Assembly (NCBI RefSeq): GCF_018130615.1
Contig: NZ_JAFCKB010000007.1
Span: forward strand, 248,001 to 312,000
From: Bradyrhizobium manausense
Lineage (GTDB): Bacteria > Pseudomonadota > Alphaproteobacteria > Rhizobiales > Xanthobacteraceae
Reading direction: 5' to 3'
DNA length: 64,000 nt
The notes below the pieces were generated by a model, which was not told where the DNA came from, made no database searches, and worked only from the letters and a program-made list of their open reading frames with translations. Below are positions 17,441 to 25,926 of the stretch, one piece after another (positions within the stretch are counted from its first letter, which is position 1; each line of letters begins with the position of its first letter). Position numbers and translations under genes: made by a program.

Positions 17441-18910
17441 ATGGCGCACTACGATCTCGCGATCATCGGCGGCGGCCTGAACGGCGTCAGTCTCGCCCGC
17501 GATGCCGCCGGCCGCGGGCTGCGGGTGATCCTGATAGAGCAGGGCGATCTGGCCGCTGCCGCCTCGTCGGCGACGCCACGATTGATCCATGGCGACTTGG
17601 CGGTGCTGGAGCGGCGCGGCTTCCGGCGGGTGCGCCGGGCGCTGGCCGAACGCCGGACCTGGCTCAGAATCGCGCCGCATCTGGTGCGGCCGATGCGCTT
17701 CGTGATCCCCGCCCATTCCGACGAGCGTCCGCCATGGTTGTTGCGTGCGGGCCTGTATGTTTACGACGCTCTCACGAACCGCGGCGGCCTCTCGGGATCG
17801 ACGACCCTCGACATCACGCATCATCCGGTCGGCAACGCGCTGAAGCGTCCGTTCGGTATCGCCTTTGAATACGCCGATTGCGTCGTCGACGATTCGCGCC
17901 TGGTGGTGCTCACGGCGCTGGATGCCGCCGAGCGCGGCGCCGCGATCCGCACTGGCGCGCGTTGCGTGCGCGCCGACAGAACCGACATCTGGCGACTCGC
18001 TCTGGTCGATCGCGGCCATCGCCGAGTGATCACGGCGAATGCGCTCGCCAATGCCACCGGCGGCTGGACGTCGATGGTTGCGGAGACCGTGCTGCGGCAG
18101 CCGCGGCCGCCGATGGTGGCGATGCAGATGAGCCAGATCGTCGTGCCGAGGCTGTTTGAATCCGACAACGTCTATGTGTTCCAGAACAATGATGGTCGGC
18201 TGATTTTTGCCAGCCCGTTCGAGCGGGATTTCACGCTGGTTGGCACGGTCACGCGCGACTTCATCGGCGATCCCGCGATCGTCGCGATGCCGGGGGCCGA
18301 CGTCAGCTATCTCTGCGACGCCGCGAGCCGCTATTTCCGCGAGCGCGTTGCTCCGACCGACGTGGTGCGCACGGCTTCCGGCGTCAATCTGACGCTCGCG
18401 TCCGCGCGGCGGCGCGACGGGACGACGTTGTTTCATGCGCGCCGGCGCAAAGCGCCGCTGCTCACCATGTTCGGCGGCGACGTCACGACCTCGCGCTTTC
18501 GCGCCGAGCGGGCAGTGACGCGGCTGACGCCGTTCTATCCGATGTCGCGACCTTGGACTGCCGGCGCAGCATTGCCGGGAGGAGATTTCGCCTGGGATCG
18601 TTTCGAGACCGAAGTCGATCACGCCTGCCATCGTTGGCGCTTTCTCTCTGAACCGCAGGCCCGGCGCCTGGTTGCGGCCTACGGCACGCGATTGCCGGCC
18701 GTGCTGGGCGAGGCGAAGACGCGGGACGAGCTCGGCCCGGGCTTTGGTCCCGAGCTGACCGGCGTCGAGGTGCGTTATCTCATGGCCCGCGAATGGGCGC
18801 GCTTCCCCGAGGACATCCTGTGGCGGCGTTCCAAGCTCGGCCTGACCATGCCCGCGGGGGACCGCGACGCACTGGCTGTGTTCATGGCGGATCCGCCTCG
18901 AACCGGTTGA
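17441..18910 (+). CDS. GlpD-like FAD-dependent dehydrogenase, divergent active site
   Basis: This 489-residue protein aligns by eye along the length of aerobic glycerol-3-phosphate dehydrogenase: the FAD motif LAIIGGGLNGVSLARDAAGR, the GLYVYDAL and FEYADCVVDDSRL segments, and the C-terminal cap domain. Several usual substrate-site motifs are altered: GGLRYLE reads GDLAVLE (51-57), SGVRPL reads SGVNLT (313-318), and GGKLTT reads GGDVTT (345-350). It may therefore use another substrate than glycerol 3-phosphate. It lies 52 bases upstream of potABC in the same direction, and likely shares its transcript. Confidence 0.75.
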   Translation: MAHYDLAIIGGGLNGVSLARDAAGRGLRVILIEQGDLAAAASSATPRLIHGDLAVLERRGFRRVRRALAERRTWLRIAPHLVRPMRFVIPAHSDERPPWLLRAGLYVYDALTNRGGLSGSTTLDITHHPVGNALKRPFGIAFEYADCVVDDSRLVVLTALDAAERGAAIRTGARCVRADRTDIWRLALVDRGHRRVITANALANATGGWTSMVAETVLRQPRPPMVAMQMSQIVVPRLFESDNVYVFQNNDGRLIFASPFERDFTLVGTVTRDFIGDPAIVAMPGADVSYLCDAASRYFRERVAPTDVVRTASGVNLTLASARRRDGTTLFHARRRKAPLLTMFGGDVTTSRFRAERAVTRLTPFYPMSRPWTAGAALPGGDFAWDRFETEVDHACHRWRFLSEPQARRLVAAYGTRLPAVLGEAKTRDELGPGFGPELTGVEVRYLMAREWARFPEDILWRRSKLGLTMPAGDRDALAVFMADPPRTG

Positions 18911-18962
18911 GCAAAGCACGATCCGCCGCTAGCGTGCGGCGGCATCGGGGTTGGCAGGGACC

Positions 18963-20123
18963 ATGACGGACGAATTGCCCAAAACGGACGCCGTGGCTGG
19001 AGACAGTCAGCCGACTGGGGGTGAGCCGCTGCTGCGGATCGAGAACGTGGCGAAGAGATTCGGGACGTTCCGTGCCGTGGACGGCGTGTCGCTCGACATC
19101 AAGGCCGGCGAGTTTTTTGCGCTGCTGGGTCCGAGCGGCTGCGGCAAGACCACGCTGCTGCGCATGCTCGCGGGCTTCGAAGCTCCCGATGAAGGGCGCA
19201 TCCTGCTCGGCGGCAAGGATATCGCGCAGGCGCTGCCGCATGAGCGGCCGATCAACATGATGTTCCAGAATTACGCGCTGTTTCCGCATTTGTCGGTGCG
19301 CGACAACATTGCCTTCGGCCTCAAGCGCGCCGGTATGGGGCGCGCCGATATCGCGACGCGCGTCGCGGAGATGATCGCGCTGGTAAAGCTCGAGGGACTG
19401 GAGAAGCGCAAGCCCGACCAGCTTTCCGGCGGCCAGCGACAGCGCGTCGCGCTGGCCCGCGCGCTGGCGCGCCGGCCGCAATTGTTGCTGCTCGACGAGC
19501 CGCTCGCCGCCCTCGACAAGAAGCTGCGCGAGAGCACGCAAGGCGAGCTGATGGAGCTGCAGCGCCGTCTCGGAATGACCTTCATCATCGTTACCCACGA
19601 CCAGGAGGAGGCGATGACGATGGCTGATAGAATCGGCGTGATGAACGCCGGCAAGCTCGTCCAGGTCGCTGGCCCCCGTGAGCTCTATGAGGCGCCGCGG
19701 TCACGCTGGATCGCGGAGTTCGTCGGCGACATCAATCTGTTCGACGCCGAGTCCAAATTGCGAGACGGTCATCGCCTGGTCGTTGGCACGCGCGATGCTG
19801 GCACGCTGGTGGTGGCCGAGCCGCGCCAGCCCGTCGGTGAAAGCCGATTTTCGGTCGCGATCCGCCCCGAGAAGATCAAGCTGTCGCGTCGTGGCCCCGT
19901 GAGCGAAGCCGGTCGTGAAGCCGCGATCAACCGGCTCGACGGCGTGATCGCCGACATCTGCTATCTCGGCGGCACCACCACCTACAAGGTGAAGCTCGAT
20001 TCCGGCGGCCTGGTGCAGGCGTCCGTCGCCAACAGCGCGCGCCTCGATGTCGATGCCTACAGCCTGAACCAGCATGTCGTGGCCTGGTTTACGCCCGACG
20101 ACTGCGTGGTGCTGCCGTCATGA
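18963..20123 (+). CDS. potA: Spermidine/putrescine-type ABC transporter ATP-binding protein
   Basis: This 386-residue ATPase carries the Walker A motif LGPSGCGKTTLLRML, Q-loop NYALFPHLSV, signature LSGGQRQRVALARAL, Walker B LLLLDEPLAALD and the H-loop THDQEEA. The C-terminal 120 residues form a TOBE domain with RPEKIKLSR, typical of PotA/PotG. It energises import of polyamines or similar cationic substrates. The start at 18963 (MTDELPK) is chosen over an in-frame TTG at 18951. Its stop overlaps the potB start by four bases. Confidence 0.9.
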   Translation: MTDELPKTDAVAGDSQPTGGEPLLRIENVAKRFGTFRAVDGVSLDIKAGEFFALLGPSGCGKTTLLRMLAGFEAPDEGRILLGGKDIAQALPHERPINMMFQNYALFPHLSVRDNIAFGLKRAGMGRADIATRVAEMIALVKLEGLEKRKPDQLSGGQRQRVALARALARRPQLLLLDEPLAALDKKLRESTQGELMELQRRLGMTFIIVTHDQEEAMTMADRIGVMNAGKLVQVAGPRELYEAPRSRWIAEFVGDINLFDAESKLRDGHRLVVGTRDAGTLVVAEPRQPVGESRFSVAIRPEKIKLSRRGPVSEAGREAAINRLDGVIADICYLGGTTTYKVKLDSGGLVQASVANSARLDVDAYSLNQHVVAWFTPDDCVVLPS

Positions 20124-21031
20124 GCGCCCGCCGGATTTTCGCGCGACCGGCGCGCTTCGCCGCGATCGCGCCCTATGTCTGGATGGTGCTGTTCTTCCTG
20201 GTGCCGTTCGGCTTCGTGCTGAAGATCAGCCTGTCGCAAACTGCGATCGCGCAGCCGCCTTACGAGCCGGTGTTCGACCTGACGGCGGGATGGACGGCGA
20301 TCCGGGCGGCCTTTGCCGCGCTCTCGATCGACAATTTCAGACTGCTCACCTCGGACGACCTTTATGTGTTCGCCTACCTGCGCAGTCTCATCGTTGCCGT
20401 CACGGCGACCGCCTTGTTGCTGCTGATCGGCTATCCCATCGCCTATGGCATGGCGCGACTGCCGAAGCGCTGGCAGGCGGTGGCGATGGTGCTGGTGATC
20501 GTGCCGTTCTGGACCTCGTTCCTGATCCGCATCTATGCCTGGATCAACATCCTCCAGCACGACGGCCTGCTCAATCAGATCCTGCTGGCGCTGAATCTGG
20601 TTGGCGAGCCCGTGGTGTGGCTCTCCACGGACACTGCGATGTATATCGGCATCGTCTATTCCTATCTGCCGTTCATGATCCTGCCGCTTTACGCCACGCT
20701 CGCCAAGATGGAGCCGGCACTGGAGGAGGCAGCCGGCGATCTCGGCGCGCCACCCTGGCAGGTGTTCTGGCTGGTGACGTTCCCGTTGTCGCTGCCGGGC
20801 GTCGGCGCCGGCGTGCTCTTGTGCTTCATCCCGATCGTCGGCGAGTTCGTGATCCCGGATCTTCTGGCCGGCTCCAATTCGCTGATGATCGGCCAGACGC
20901 TGTGGCTGGAATTCTTCACCAATAAGGACTGGCCGGTTGCCTCGAGCGCCGCGATCGTGCTGCTCGTGGTGCTGCTGCTGCCGCTTCTGCTCTACGAGCG
21001 GCTGCAGCGGCGGCAGCTGGAGGAGCGGTGA
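20120..21031 (+). CDS. potB: Spermidine/putrescine-type ABC transporter permease
   Basis: This 303-residue inner-membrane permease has six hydrophobic helices and the binding-protein-dependent loop EEAAGDLGAPPWQVFWLVTF near residue 205, which contacts the ATPase. The opening YVWMVLFFLVPFGFVLKISLS is typical of PotB/PotH. It is coupled to potA by a four-base overlap and is followed one base later by potC, so the three genes are one operon. Confidence 0.9.
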   Translation: MSARRIFARPARFAAIAPYVWMVLFFLVPFGFVLKISLSQTAIAQPPYEPVFDLTAGWTAIRAAFAALSIDNFRLLTSDDLYVFAYLRSLIVAVTATALLLLIGYPIAYGMARLPKRWQAVAMVLVIVPFWTSFLIRIYAWINILQHDGLLNQILLALNLVGEPVVWLSTDTAMYIGIVYSYLPFMILPLYATLAKMEPALEEAAGDLGAPPWQVFWLVTFPLSLPGVGAGVLLCFIPIVGEFVIPDLLAGSNSLMIGQTLWLEFFTNKDWPVASSAAIVLLVVLLLPLLLYERLQRRQLEER

Positions 21032-21032
21032 G

Positions 21033-21845
21033 ATGCGCCAGTTCTCCCGCCTGTCCCGTTTCAATGTCGCCTCGCTCGCGCTGGGGCTCGCCTTCCTTTA
21101 CTTGCCGATCCTCATTCTCGTCATCTACTCCTTCAACGCCTCGCGGCTGGTGACGGTGTGGGGTGGCTGGTCGCTGCGCTGGTATCACGAGTTCTTTGCC
21201 GACAGCGCCATGATCGAGGCCTCCTGGATGAGCCTGCGGGTCGCGACCACGTCTGCGACCATCGCCACGCTGCTCGGCACGCTCGCCGCGGTGGCGCTGT
21301 CGCGCGGCGAACGCTTTCGCGGCCGCACGTTGTTCTCCGGCATGCTCTATGCGCCGCTAGTGATGCCGGAGGTGATCACGGGCCTGTCGCTTCTGCTGCT
21401 GTTCGTGGCGCTGAACGCCGAGCGCGGCTTCTGGACGGTGACGATCGCCCACACCACGCTGACGATGTGCTTCGTCGCCGTGGTCGTGCAGTCGCGCCTC
21501 GGCTCGCTCGACCGCTCGCTGGAGGAGGCGGCGATGGATTTGGGCTGCGCGCCCGTCCGCGCCTTCCTGTCGGTGACGCTGCCGCTGATCGCGCCTGCGA
21601 TCGTCGCCGGATGGATGCTTGCCTTCACGCTCTCGCTCGACGATCTCGTGATCGCGAGCTTCACCACGGGGCCGGGGTCGGCAACCTTGCCGATCCGGAT
21701 CTATTCAGAGGTGCGGCTGGGCGTGAAGCCGGAGATCAACGCGATTTCCACGCTGGTGATCGCCCTGATCGCAGTCGTCATCGTCATCGCCTCGCTTGCC
21801 TCGAAATTGTCGAGCTCGCAGGGCGAGAGCGCCGCCCCGCTGTAG
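21033..21845 (+). CDS. potC: Spermidine/putrescine-type ABC transporter permease
   Basis: This 270-residue second permease has six helices and the loop EEAAMDLGCAPVRAFLSVTLP near residue 163. Early residues (LALGLAFLYLPILILVIYSFNAS) fit PotC/PotI. The start at 21033 has GGAGGAGCGG upstream and avoids a long in-frame extension into potB. No periplasmic binding protein gene follows: the next gene is a small membrane protein, so the partner must be encoded elsewhere. Confidence 0.9.
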   Translation: MRQFSRLSRFNVASLALGLAFLYLPILILVIYSFNASRLVTVWGGWSLRWYHEFFADSAMIEASWMSLRVATTSATIATLLGTLAAVALSRGERFRGRTLFSGMLYAPLVMPEVITGLSLLLLFVALNAERGFWTVTIAHTTLTMCFVAVVVQSRLGSLDRSLEEAAMDLGCAPVRAFLSVTLPLIAPAIVAGWMLAFTLSLDDLVIASFTTGPGSATLPIRIYSEVRLGVKPEINAISTLVIALIAVVIVIASLASKLSSSQGESAAPL

Positions 21846-21858
21846 GGAGGAACGGATC

Positions 21859-22359
21859 ATGATGTTCGCCTATCAGATACTGGTCCATACGCCGCCTTGG
21901 GTCTGGATCCTGTTCGCCTACCTGGTCTGGCAGGGCATCAAGGCGATGCAGCCGCGCAAGGCGCCGATCTGGCGTGCGCTGATCGTGCCGGTCGTTTTCA
22001 TCGTGTGGGGAATCTCGCGGATCGGATTCGGACAACAGGCCAACGCCTGGCCGCTCGTCGCGTGGATCGCGGCAGCGCTCGTGCTCCTGCCGCTCGGCGT
22101 ACTGACGCCGCGTCCGTTCGATGTCGATCACAAGACGGGCGAGATCATCCGCCCCGGCAGCGCGTTTGCGCTGGTCCGCAATCTGATCGTGTTCTCGCTG
22201 CAATATGCCGTCGGTGTGATCTCGGCGATCGATGCCGGCGACCGTGCGCTCGCAATCATCGTTGGCCGCGCCATCTCGGGCGCGACCGCCGGCTACTTCT
22301 TCGGCTCGATGATCGCGCTCCTGATTGCCTACCGCAGGAAGCGCGCAGCCGATGCTTGA
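21859..22359 (+). CDS. Four-helix membrane protein, unknown function
   Basis: This 166-residue protein has about four hydrophobic helices, starting with TPPWVWILFAYLVWQGIKAM and including a conserved-looking TPRPFDVDHKTGEIIRPGS loop. The C-terminus is basic. I recognise no characterised family. AGGGAGG stands eight bases before the ATG. It is 13 bases downstream of potC, so it may be transcribed with the polyamine-type transporter. Confidence 0.7.
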   Translation: MMFAYQILVHTPPWVWILFAYLVWQGIKAMQPRKAPIWRALIVPVVFIVWGISRIGFGQQANAWPLVAWIAAALVLLPLGVLTPRPFDVDHKTGEIIRPGSAFALVRNLIVFSLQYAVGVISAIDAGDRALAIIVGRAISGATAGYFFGSMIALLIAYRRKRAADA

Positions 22360-22364
22360 AGCTT

Positions 22365-22413
22365 GAGCATGGTCTATTCGGAAAACCGCGTCACGCTTTT
22401 CCGGACCATGCTC
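22365..22413. repeat. Dispersed palindrome between convergent genes
   Basis: GAGCATGGTC at 22365-22374 pairs with GACCATGCTC at 22404-22413, and CGGAAAA pairs with TTTTCCG inside. It belongs to the same repeat family as 7799-7874 and touches the stop codon of the minus-strand permease gene. Its position suggests use as a two-way terminator. Confidence 0.75.
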
Positions 22414-23279
22414 TAGGACTTCACGGCACCCGCCGTCAGACCGCCCACCATGTAGCGGCGGAAGGCGTAATAGACCGCGGCCGGCGGCAGCGCGTAGATG
22501 AAGCCGGTGGTCATCAACAGCTCCCAGGGCGAATCGTCGGCGGCGAGGAAGTTGCCGAGTGCGACGGGAAGCGTGATCTCGCGGTCGTTCGAGAGCAGCA
22601 GGAACGCATAGAGATATTCGTTCCAGGCGAGCAGCACCGCATAGGTGCCGATCGCGACCAGCGAGGGCATCATCAGAGGCAGGTACACCAGGCGGAAGAT
22701 CTGCAGCGTGGTGGCGCCGTCCATCACCGCGGCTTCATCCAGCTCGACCGGGAGCTTGTCGGAGGCCTGCTTGAGCACCCAGATCGCGTAAGGGCTGGCG
22801 ATCGTCACCATCGCCAGGATCAGCGACCAGTGATTGTTGAGCAGGCCGTAATTGCCCATGGTGCGGTACATCGGCACGGCGAGGAATGCCGCGGGGATGA
22901 AATAGGTGAACAGCGCGAGGTTCAGCACCATGCGACCGCCCGGCACTTTGAGCCGCGAGATCGAGAATGCCGCGGACGTGGCGATGAACAGCGTCAGCAC
23001 GCCGACCGAAGCCGCGATCAGCGTCGAATTCCAGAACTGGACGTAGAAGTCGCGCAGGAAATAGTGCTGCTGCTTGAACACGATCTCGAAGTTGTGCAGC
23101 GTCGGATGATCCGGCCACAGCTTGCCCGAGAACGCATCTTCCTTCGGGGAGATCGCGAACAGGAACATGTGGTAGATCGGAATCATCGTCCACAGGAAGA
23201 CGGGAATGCCGATCAGCAGCAACCGGGCTTCGGTCGCGACGTCGCGCCAGGAAAACTCGCTTACGCCGGGAAGCTTCAT
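22413..23279 (-). CDS. Carbohydrate ABC transporter permease, MalG type
   Basis: This 288-residue permease has six helices and the ATPase-contact loop DEAAVMDGATTLQIFRLVYLP near residue 185, the CUT1-family form. The C-terminus ends YMVGGLTAGAVKS, which is typical of MalG-like subunits. It imports a sugar or polyol together with the permease at 23276 and the binding protein at 24246. It overlaps the upstream permease gene by four bases. Confidence 0.9.
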   Translation of the reverse strand: MKLPGVSEFSWRDVATEARLLLIGIPVFLWTMIPIYHMFLFAISPKEDAFSGKLWPDHPTLHNFEIVFKQQHYFLRDFYVQFWNSTLIAASVGVLTLFIATSAAFSISRLKVPGGRMVLNLALFTYFIPAAFLAVPMYRTMGNYGLLNNHWSLILAMVTIASPYAIWVLKQASDKLPVELDEAAVMDGATTLQIFRLVYLPLMMPSLVAIGTYAVLLAWNEYLYAFLLLSNDREITLPVALGNFLAADDSPWELLMTTGFIYALPPAAVYYAFRRYMVGGLTAGAVKS

Positions 23280-24148
23280 CGCGACAACCGTTTCATCATG
23301 AAGTACACGAGCGGCAGGACGAACGGCATCGCGCAGACGATGGAAGCCATCGCGAGCGAGAGCTGGTCGAGCCGGAGATAGCGGATGCCGAGCGTCGACA
23401 GCACATGCGTGAGGTCGGCCGGACCACCGCCGGTGAGCAGATAGACGCTGTTGAAGTCACCGAGCGTCCAGATCATCGAGAGCAGTGTGCAGGTCACGTA
23501 GAGCGTCTGCATCGACGGCCAGGTGATGAAGCGGAATTTCTGCCACCAGCTGGCGCCGTCGACCTCGGCGGCCTCGAACAGGTCGTGCGAGATCGCGAGA
23601 CGTCCGGTGATCAGGATCAGCGTCCAGAACGGCAGCGACTTCCAGATGTGCACGGCGATCGCCATGGTCAGCGCCACGGTGGGATCGTTCAGCCAGTTCG
23701 GACCGTCGTCGCCGGTGAAGGAAAAGATGAAATGGTTCACCATGCCCCATTCGGGGTTGAGCATGAAGCGTACCGACAGGATGGTCGGGATCGACGGCAC
23801 CGCCCAGGGCAGGATGAAGATCACCGAGAGCCATTTGATCCAGGGGCGCTGCTGCGCGAAGAAGCCGGACAGGAACAGCGCGATCAGCATCTTGATGTTG
23901 ATGCCGATGACCAGGAAGATCAGCGTGTTGACCGCGGCGCGCGCGAAGATCGGGTCGTTATAGAGCGCGACATAGTTCGACGGCGCCCGCGCCAGCCACA
24001 GCCCGTAGCAGACGGGATAGACGACGAAGGCGAGAAAAACGAGCAGATAGGGCGCAAGCAGCACGATGCCCCACACCTGCGCCGGGGTCAGCCGCGGCGA
24101 CAAGGGCGGAGCGGGGATCGACTGATCGCCAGAGAGCGTGATCGCCAT
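23276..24148 (-). CDS. Carbohydrate ABC transporter permease, MalF type
   Basis: This 290-residue permease starts with a short cytoplasmic segment, then WGIVLLAPYLLVFLAFVVYP, and carries the loop FEAAEVDGASWWQKFRFITWP near residue 190. It pairs with the MalG-type subunit to form the membrane channel of a CUT1 importer. It lies 97 bases downstream of the binding protein gene, with a hairpin in the gap. No ATPase gene follows in the cluster. Confidence 0.9.
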   Translation of the reverse strand: MAITLSGDQSIPAPPLSPRLTPAQVWGIVLLAPYLLVFLAFVVYPVCYGLWLARAPSNYVALYNDPIFARAAVNTLIFLVIGINIKMLIALFLSGFFAQQRPWIKWLSVIFILPWAVPSIPTILSVRFMLNPEWGMVNHFIFSFTGDDGPNWLNDPTVALTMAIAVHIWKSLPFWTLILITGRLAISHDLFEAAEVDGASWWQKFRFITWPSMQTLYVTCTLLSMIWTLGDFNSVYLLTGGGPADLTHVLSTLGIRYLRLDQLSLAMASIVCAMPFVLPLVYFMMKRLSR

Positions 24149-24207
24149 TCTTTGGGACTCTTTGAAAGGACTTCCGGCCGCACGAGGCGGCCGGTGTTAG
24201 CGCTTTG

Positions 24208-24233
24208 CCTCTCCCCGCGCCAGCGGAGAGAGG
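24208..24233 (-). terminator. Intercistronic hairpin after the binding protein gene
   Basis: CCTCTCCCCGC at 24208-24218 pairs with GCGGAGAGAGG at 24223-24233, with one mismatch. It lies between the binding-protein stop and the first permease. Such hairpins often stabilise the abundant binding-protein mRNA while allowing reduced read-through into permease genes. Confidence 0.45.
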
Positions 24234-24245
24234 AAGAAAGAGAAC

Positions 24246-25631
24246 TTAGCCTGCAACCTGCTTGATGCGGGCGATCAGCTCGTCGACGGCCTTGTCGACC
24301 GGGACCTTCTCGCTGACGACCCGGTTCATGGCCTTCGCCCACACGTTCTCGTTGTTCAGGATCGTGAACTTCCAGTTCTTGGTGAAGTCGAACGGGGCGG
24401 TGCCGCCGGTGAACTGGGCATAAACCGCTTTGCGGTGCTTGTCAGCCTGCCAGAACGGGCTGGCCTGGCTTTCCTTGGTCACCGGGAACCAGCGGCCGAG
24501 CGCGCCCTCGATATAGGGACGGACGTTCTCCTCCTGCAGCAGGAAGCTGATGAACTGCTTGGCCTCGGCCTTGTTCTTCGCTGCGGTGAAGATCAGCCCG
24601 GTCTTGACGTCGGAGCGATAGCGAATGGTTGAACCATCCGGCGCCTTCGGGAAGGACGCGGTGATGATGTCCTGCTCATAAGCCTTCTTGCCGGCGTCGC
24701 GCTGCTCCTGGGTGAGGGCCTGATTCTGCGAGTCCTCGTACCACTTCGCCGCGATCGAGATCGTGAAATTGTGGGTCATCACGATCGTCTTGTTGTGGAA
24801 GGCGACGTTGTTGTCCGGATCCTTCCAGGTCGTCGAGGACGGCGGGGTGCAGCCCTTGATGTAGGTGTCGGTGTAGTCCTTCATCGCCTTGATTAGGCCG
24901 TCGCGGACCTTGGGGTCGTCGACCAGAAGCTTGCCGTCGTCATCGACCAGCTTGACGTGATAGGCGTCCATGAAAGTGTAGAACGACTGGAAGGCGTCGG
25001 TGGATTCGACACCCATCGGCTGGCCGACGGCGTAGATCCGCTGGCCGGTGGCCTTGCGGATCGCCGGCTGCACCTTGTCGCACCAGAAGGTCCAGTAGCC
25101 TTCCCAATCATTCGGGATGTCGCTCTGCTTGAAGCCCGCCTTCTCCAGCATGTCGTTCCAGATCTGGACGTGCATGCTCTGCTGCTTCAGCGGGAAGCCG
25201 TAATAGGCCTTCTTCTTGGTGACGTCGTTATAGAGGATCGAGGCGTCCAGCGTGTTCTGCACGAACCGACCCTTGATCGGCTCCATGACATCCGTGAGGT
25301 CCTCGAGCTTGCCCTCGTAGGCCCACTTGCCCTGCGCCTGCACGTCATAGGAATCGGAATAGGCGACGTCGGGCACGGTGCCGGCGTCGAGCGCGGCGAC
25401 CGTCTTCGGAATCATGTCCTGAATCGCGTACTGCGACAATTCGACCTTGATGCCGGTCTTGGCTTCGAACTTCTTGATCGTCTCGAGCAGCGCATCGTCT
25501 TCGGAGCGGTAGAAGCCCTTGCCCCACCAGACCGTAATTGTCTTCTGCTGCGCAAAGGCGGGTGCAGTGGCCGCGAACAGCCCAACCGCAGCGACCGCCA
25601 ATGATACTGCGCCAATAACCTTGGATCTCAC
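24246..25631 (-). CDS. ABC transporter extracellular sugar-binding protein
   Basis: This 461-residue family 1 solute-binding protein has a signal peptide of about 27 residues ending APAFAQQK. The mature start KTITVWWGKGFYRSEDDAL, the motif EAKTGIKVELSQYA, and a domain rich in Trp and Tyr fit a carbohydrate or polyol ligand. The GTG start at 25631 is chosen because AGGGAG is six bases upstream; a TTG five codons earlier overlaps that site. It is the first gene of the importer operon and is followed by two permeases. Confidence 0.88.
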   Translation of the reverse strand: MRSKVIGAVSLAVAAVGLFAATAPAFAQQKTITVWWGKGFYRSEDDALLETIKKFEAKTGIKVELSQYAIQDMIPKTVAALDAGTVPDVAYSDSYDVQAQGKWAYEGKLEDLTDVMEPIKGRFVQNTLDASILYNDVTKKKAYYGFPLKQQSMHVQIWNDMLEKAGFKQSDIPNDWEGYWTFWCDKVQPAIRKATGQRIYAVGQPMGVESTDAFQSFYTFMDAYHVKLVDDDGKLLVDDPKVRDGLIKAMKDYTDTYIKGCTPPSSTTWKDPDNNVAFHNKTIVMTHNFTISIAAKWYEDSQNQALTQEQRDAGKKAYEQDIITASFPKAPDGSTIRYRSDVKTGLIFTAAKNKAEAKQFISFLLQEENVRPYIEGALGRWFPVTKESQASPFWQADKHRKAVYAQFTGGTAPFDFTKNWKFTILNNENVWAKAMNRVVSEKVPVDKAVDELIARIKQVAG

Positions 25632-25926
25632 GTTTTTCTCCCTCAAACGGCCGGTGTTTTTAACCGGTCGTATAAAACACTAGCCCATGCCCGCTATCCG
25701 ATCTAGCGCCATGTTGTCAGACCTAGGTCGAGGGGTGCCGGGCTCTCGGAGATGCTTAATGCGCGCATCGATCCAATCACCGCATCAATTCCCGGCAATC
25801 AATTCGCCTCTTGCGTTCCGGCCTCGACCGACCATTCGCTCCCGACATACCTGCTCGCCGCCAGCGAAAGACCTGCCTGCTGGAGGCCTCTGCGGAACGC
25901 TCTTGCGCCGCTGCGCGCGCGAGCCA
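25632..25926. other. Intergenic region upstream of the sugar importer
   Basis: The 295 bases between the LysR gene stop and the importer start contain TTTTAACCGGTCGTATAAAACAC near the importer, a plausible AT-rich promoter stretch. An open frame across 25687-26049 has no signs of being a gene. Nothing else is recognised. Confidence 0.35.
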
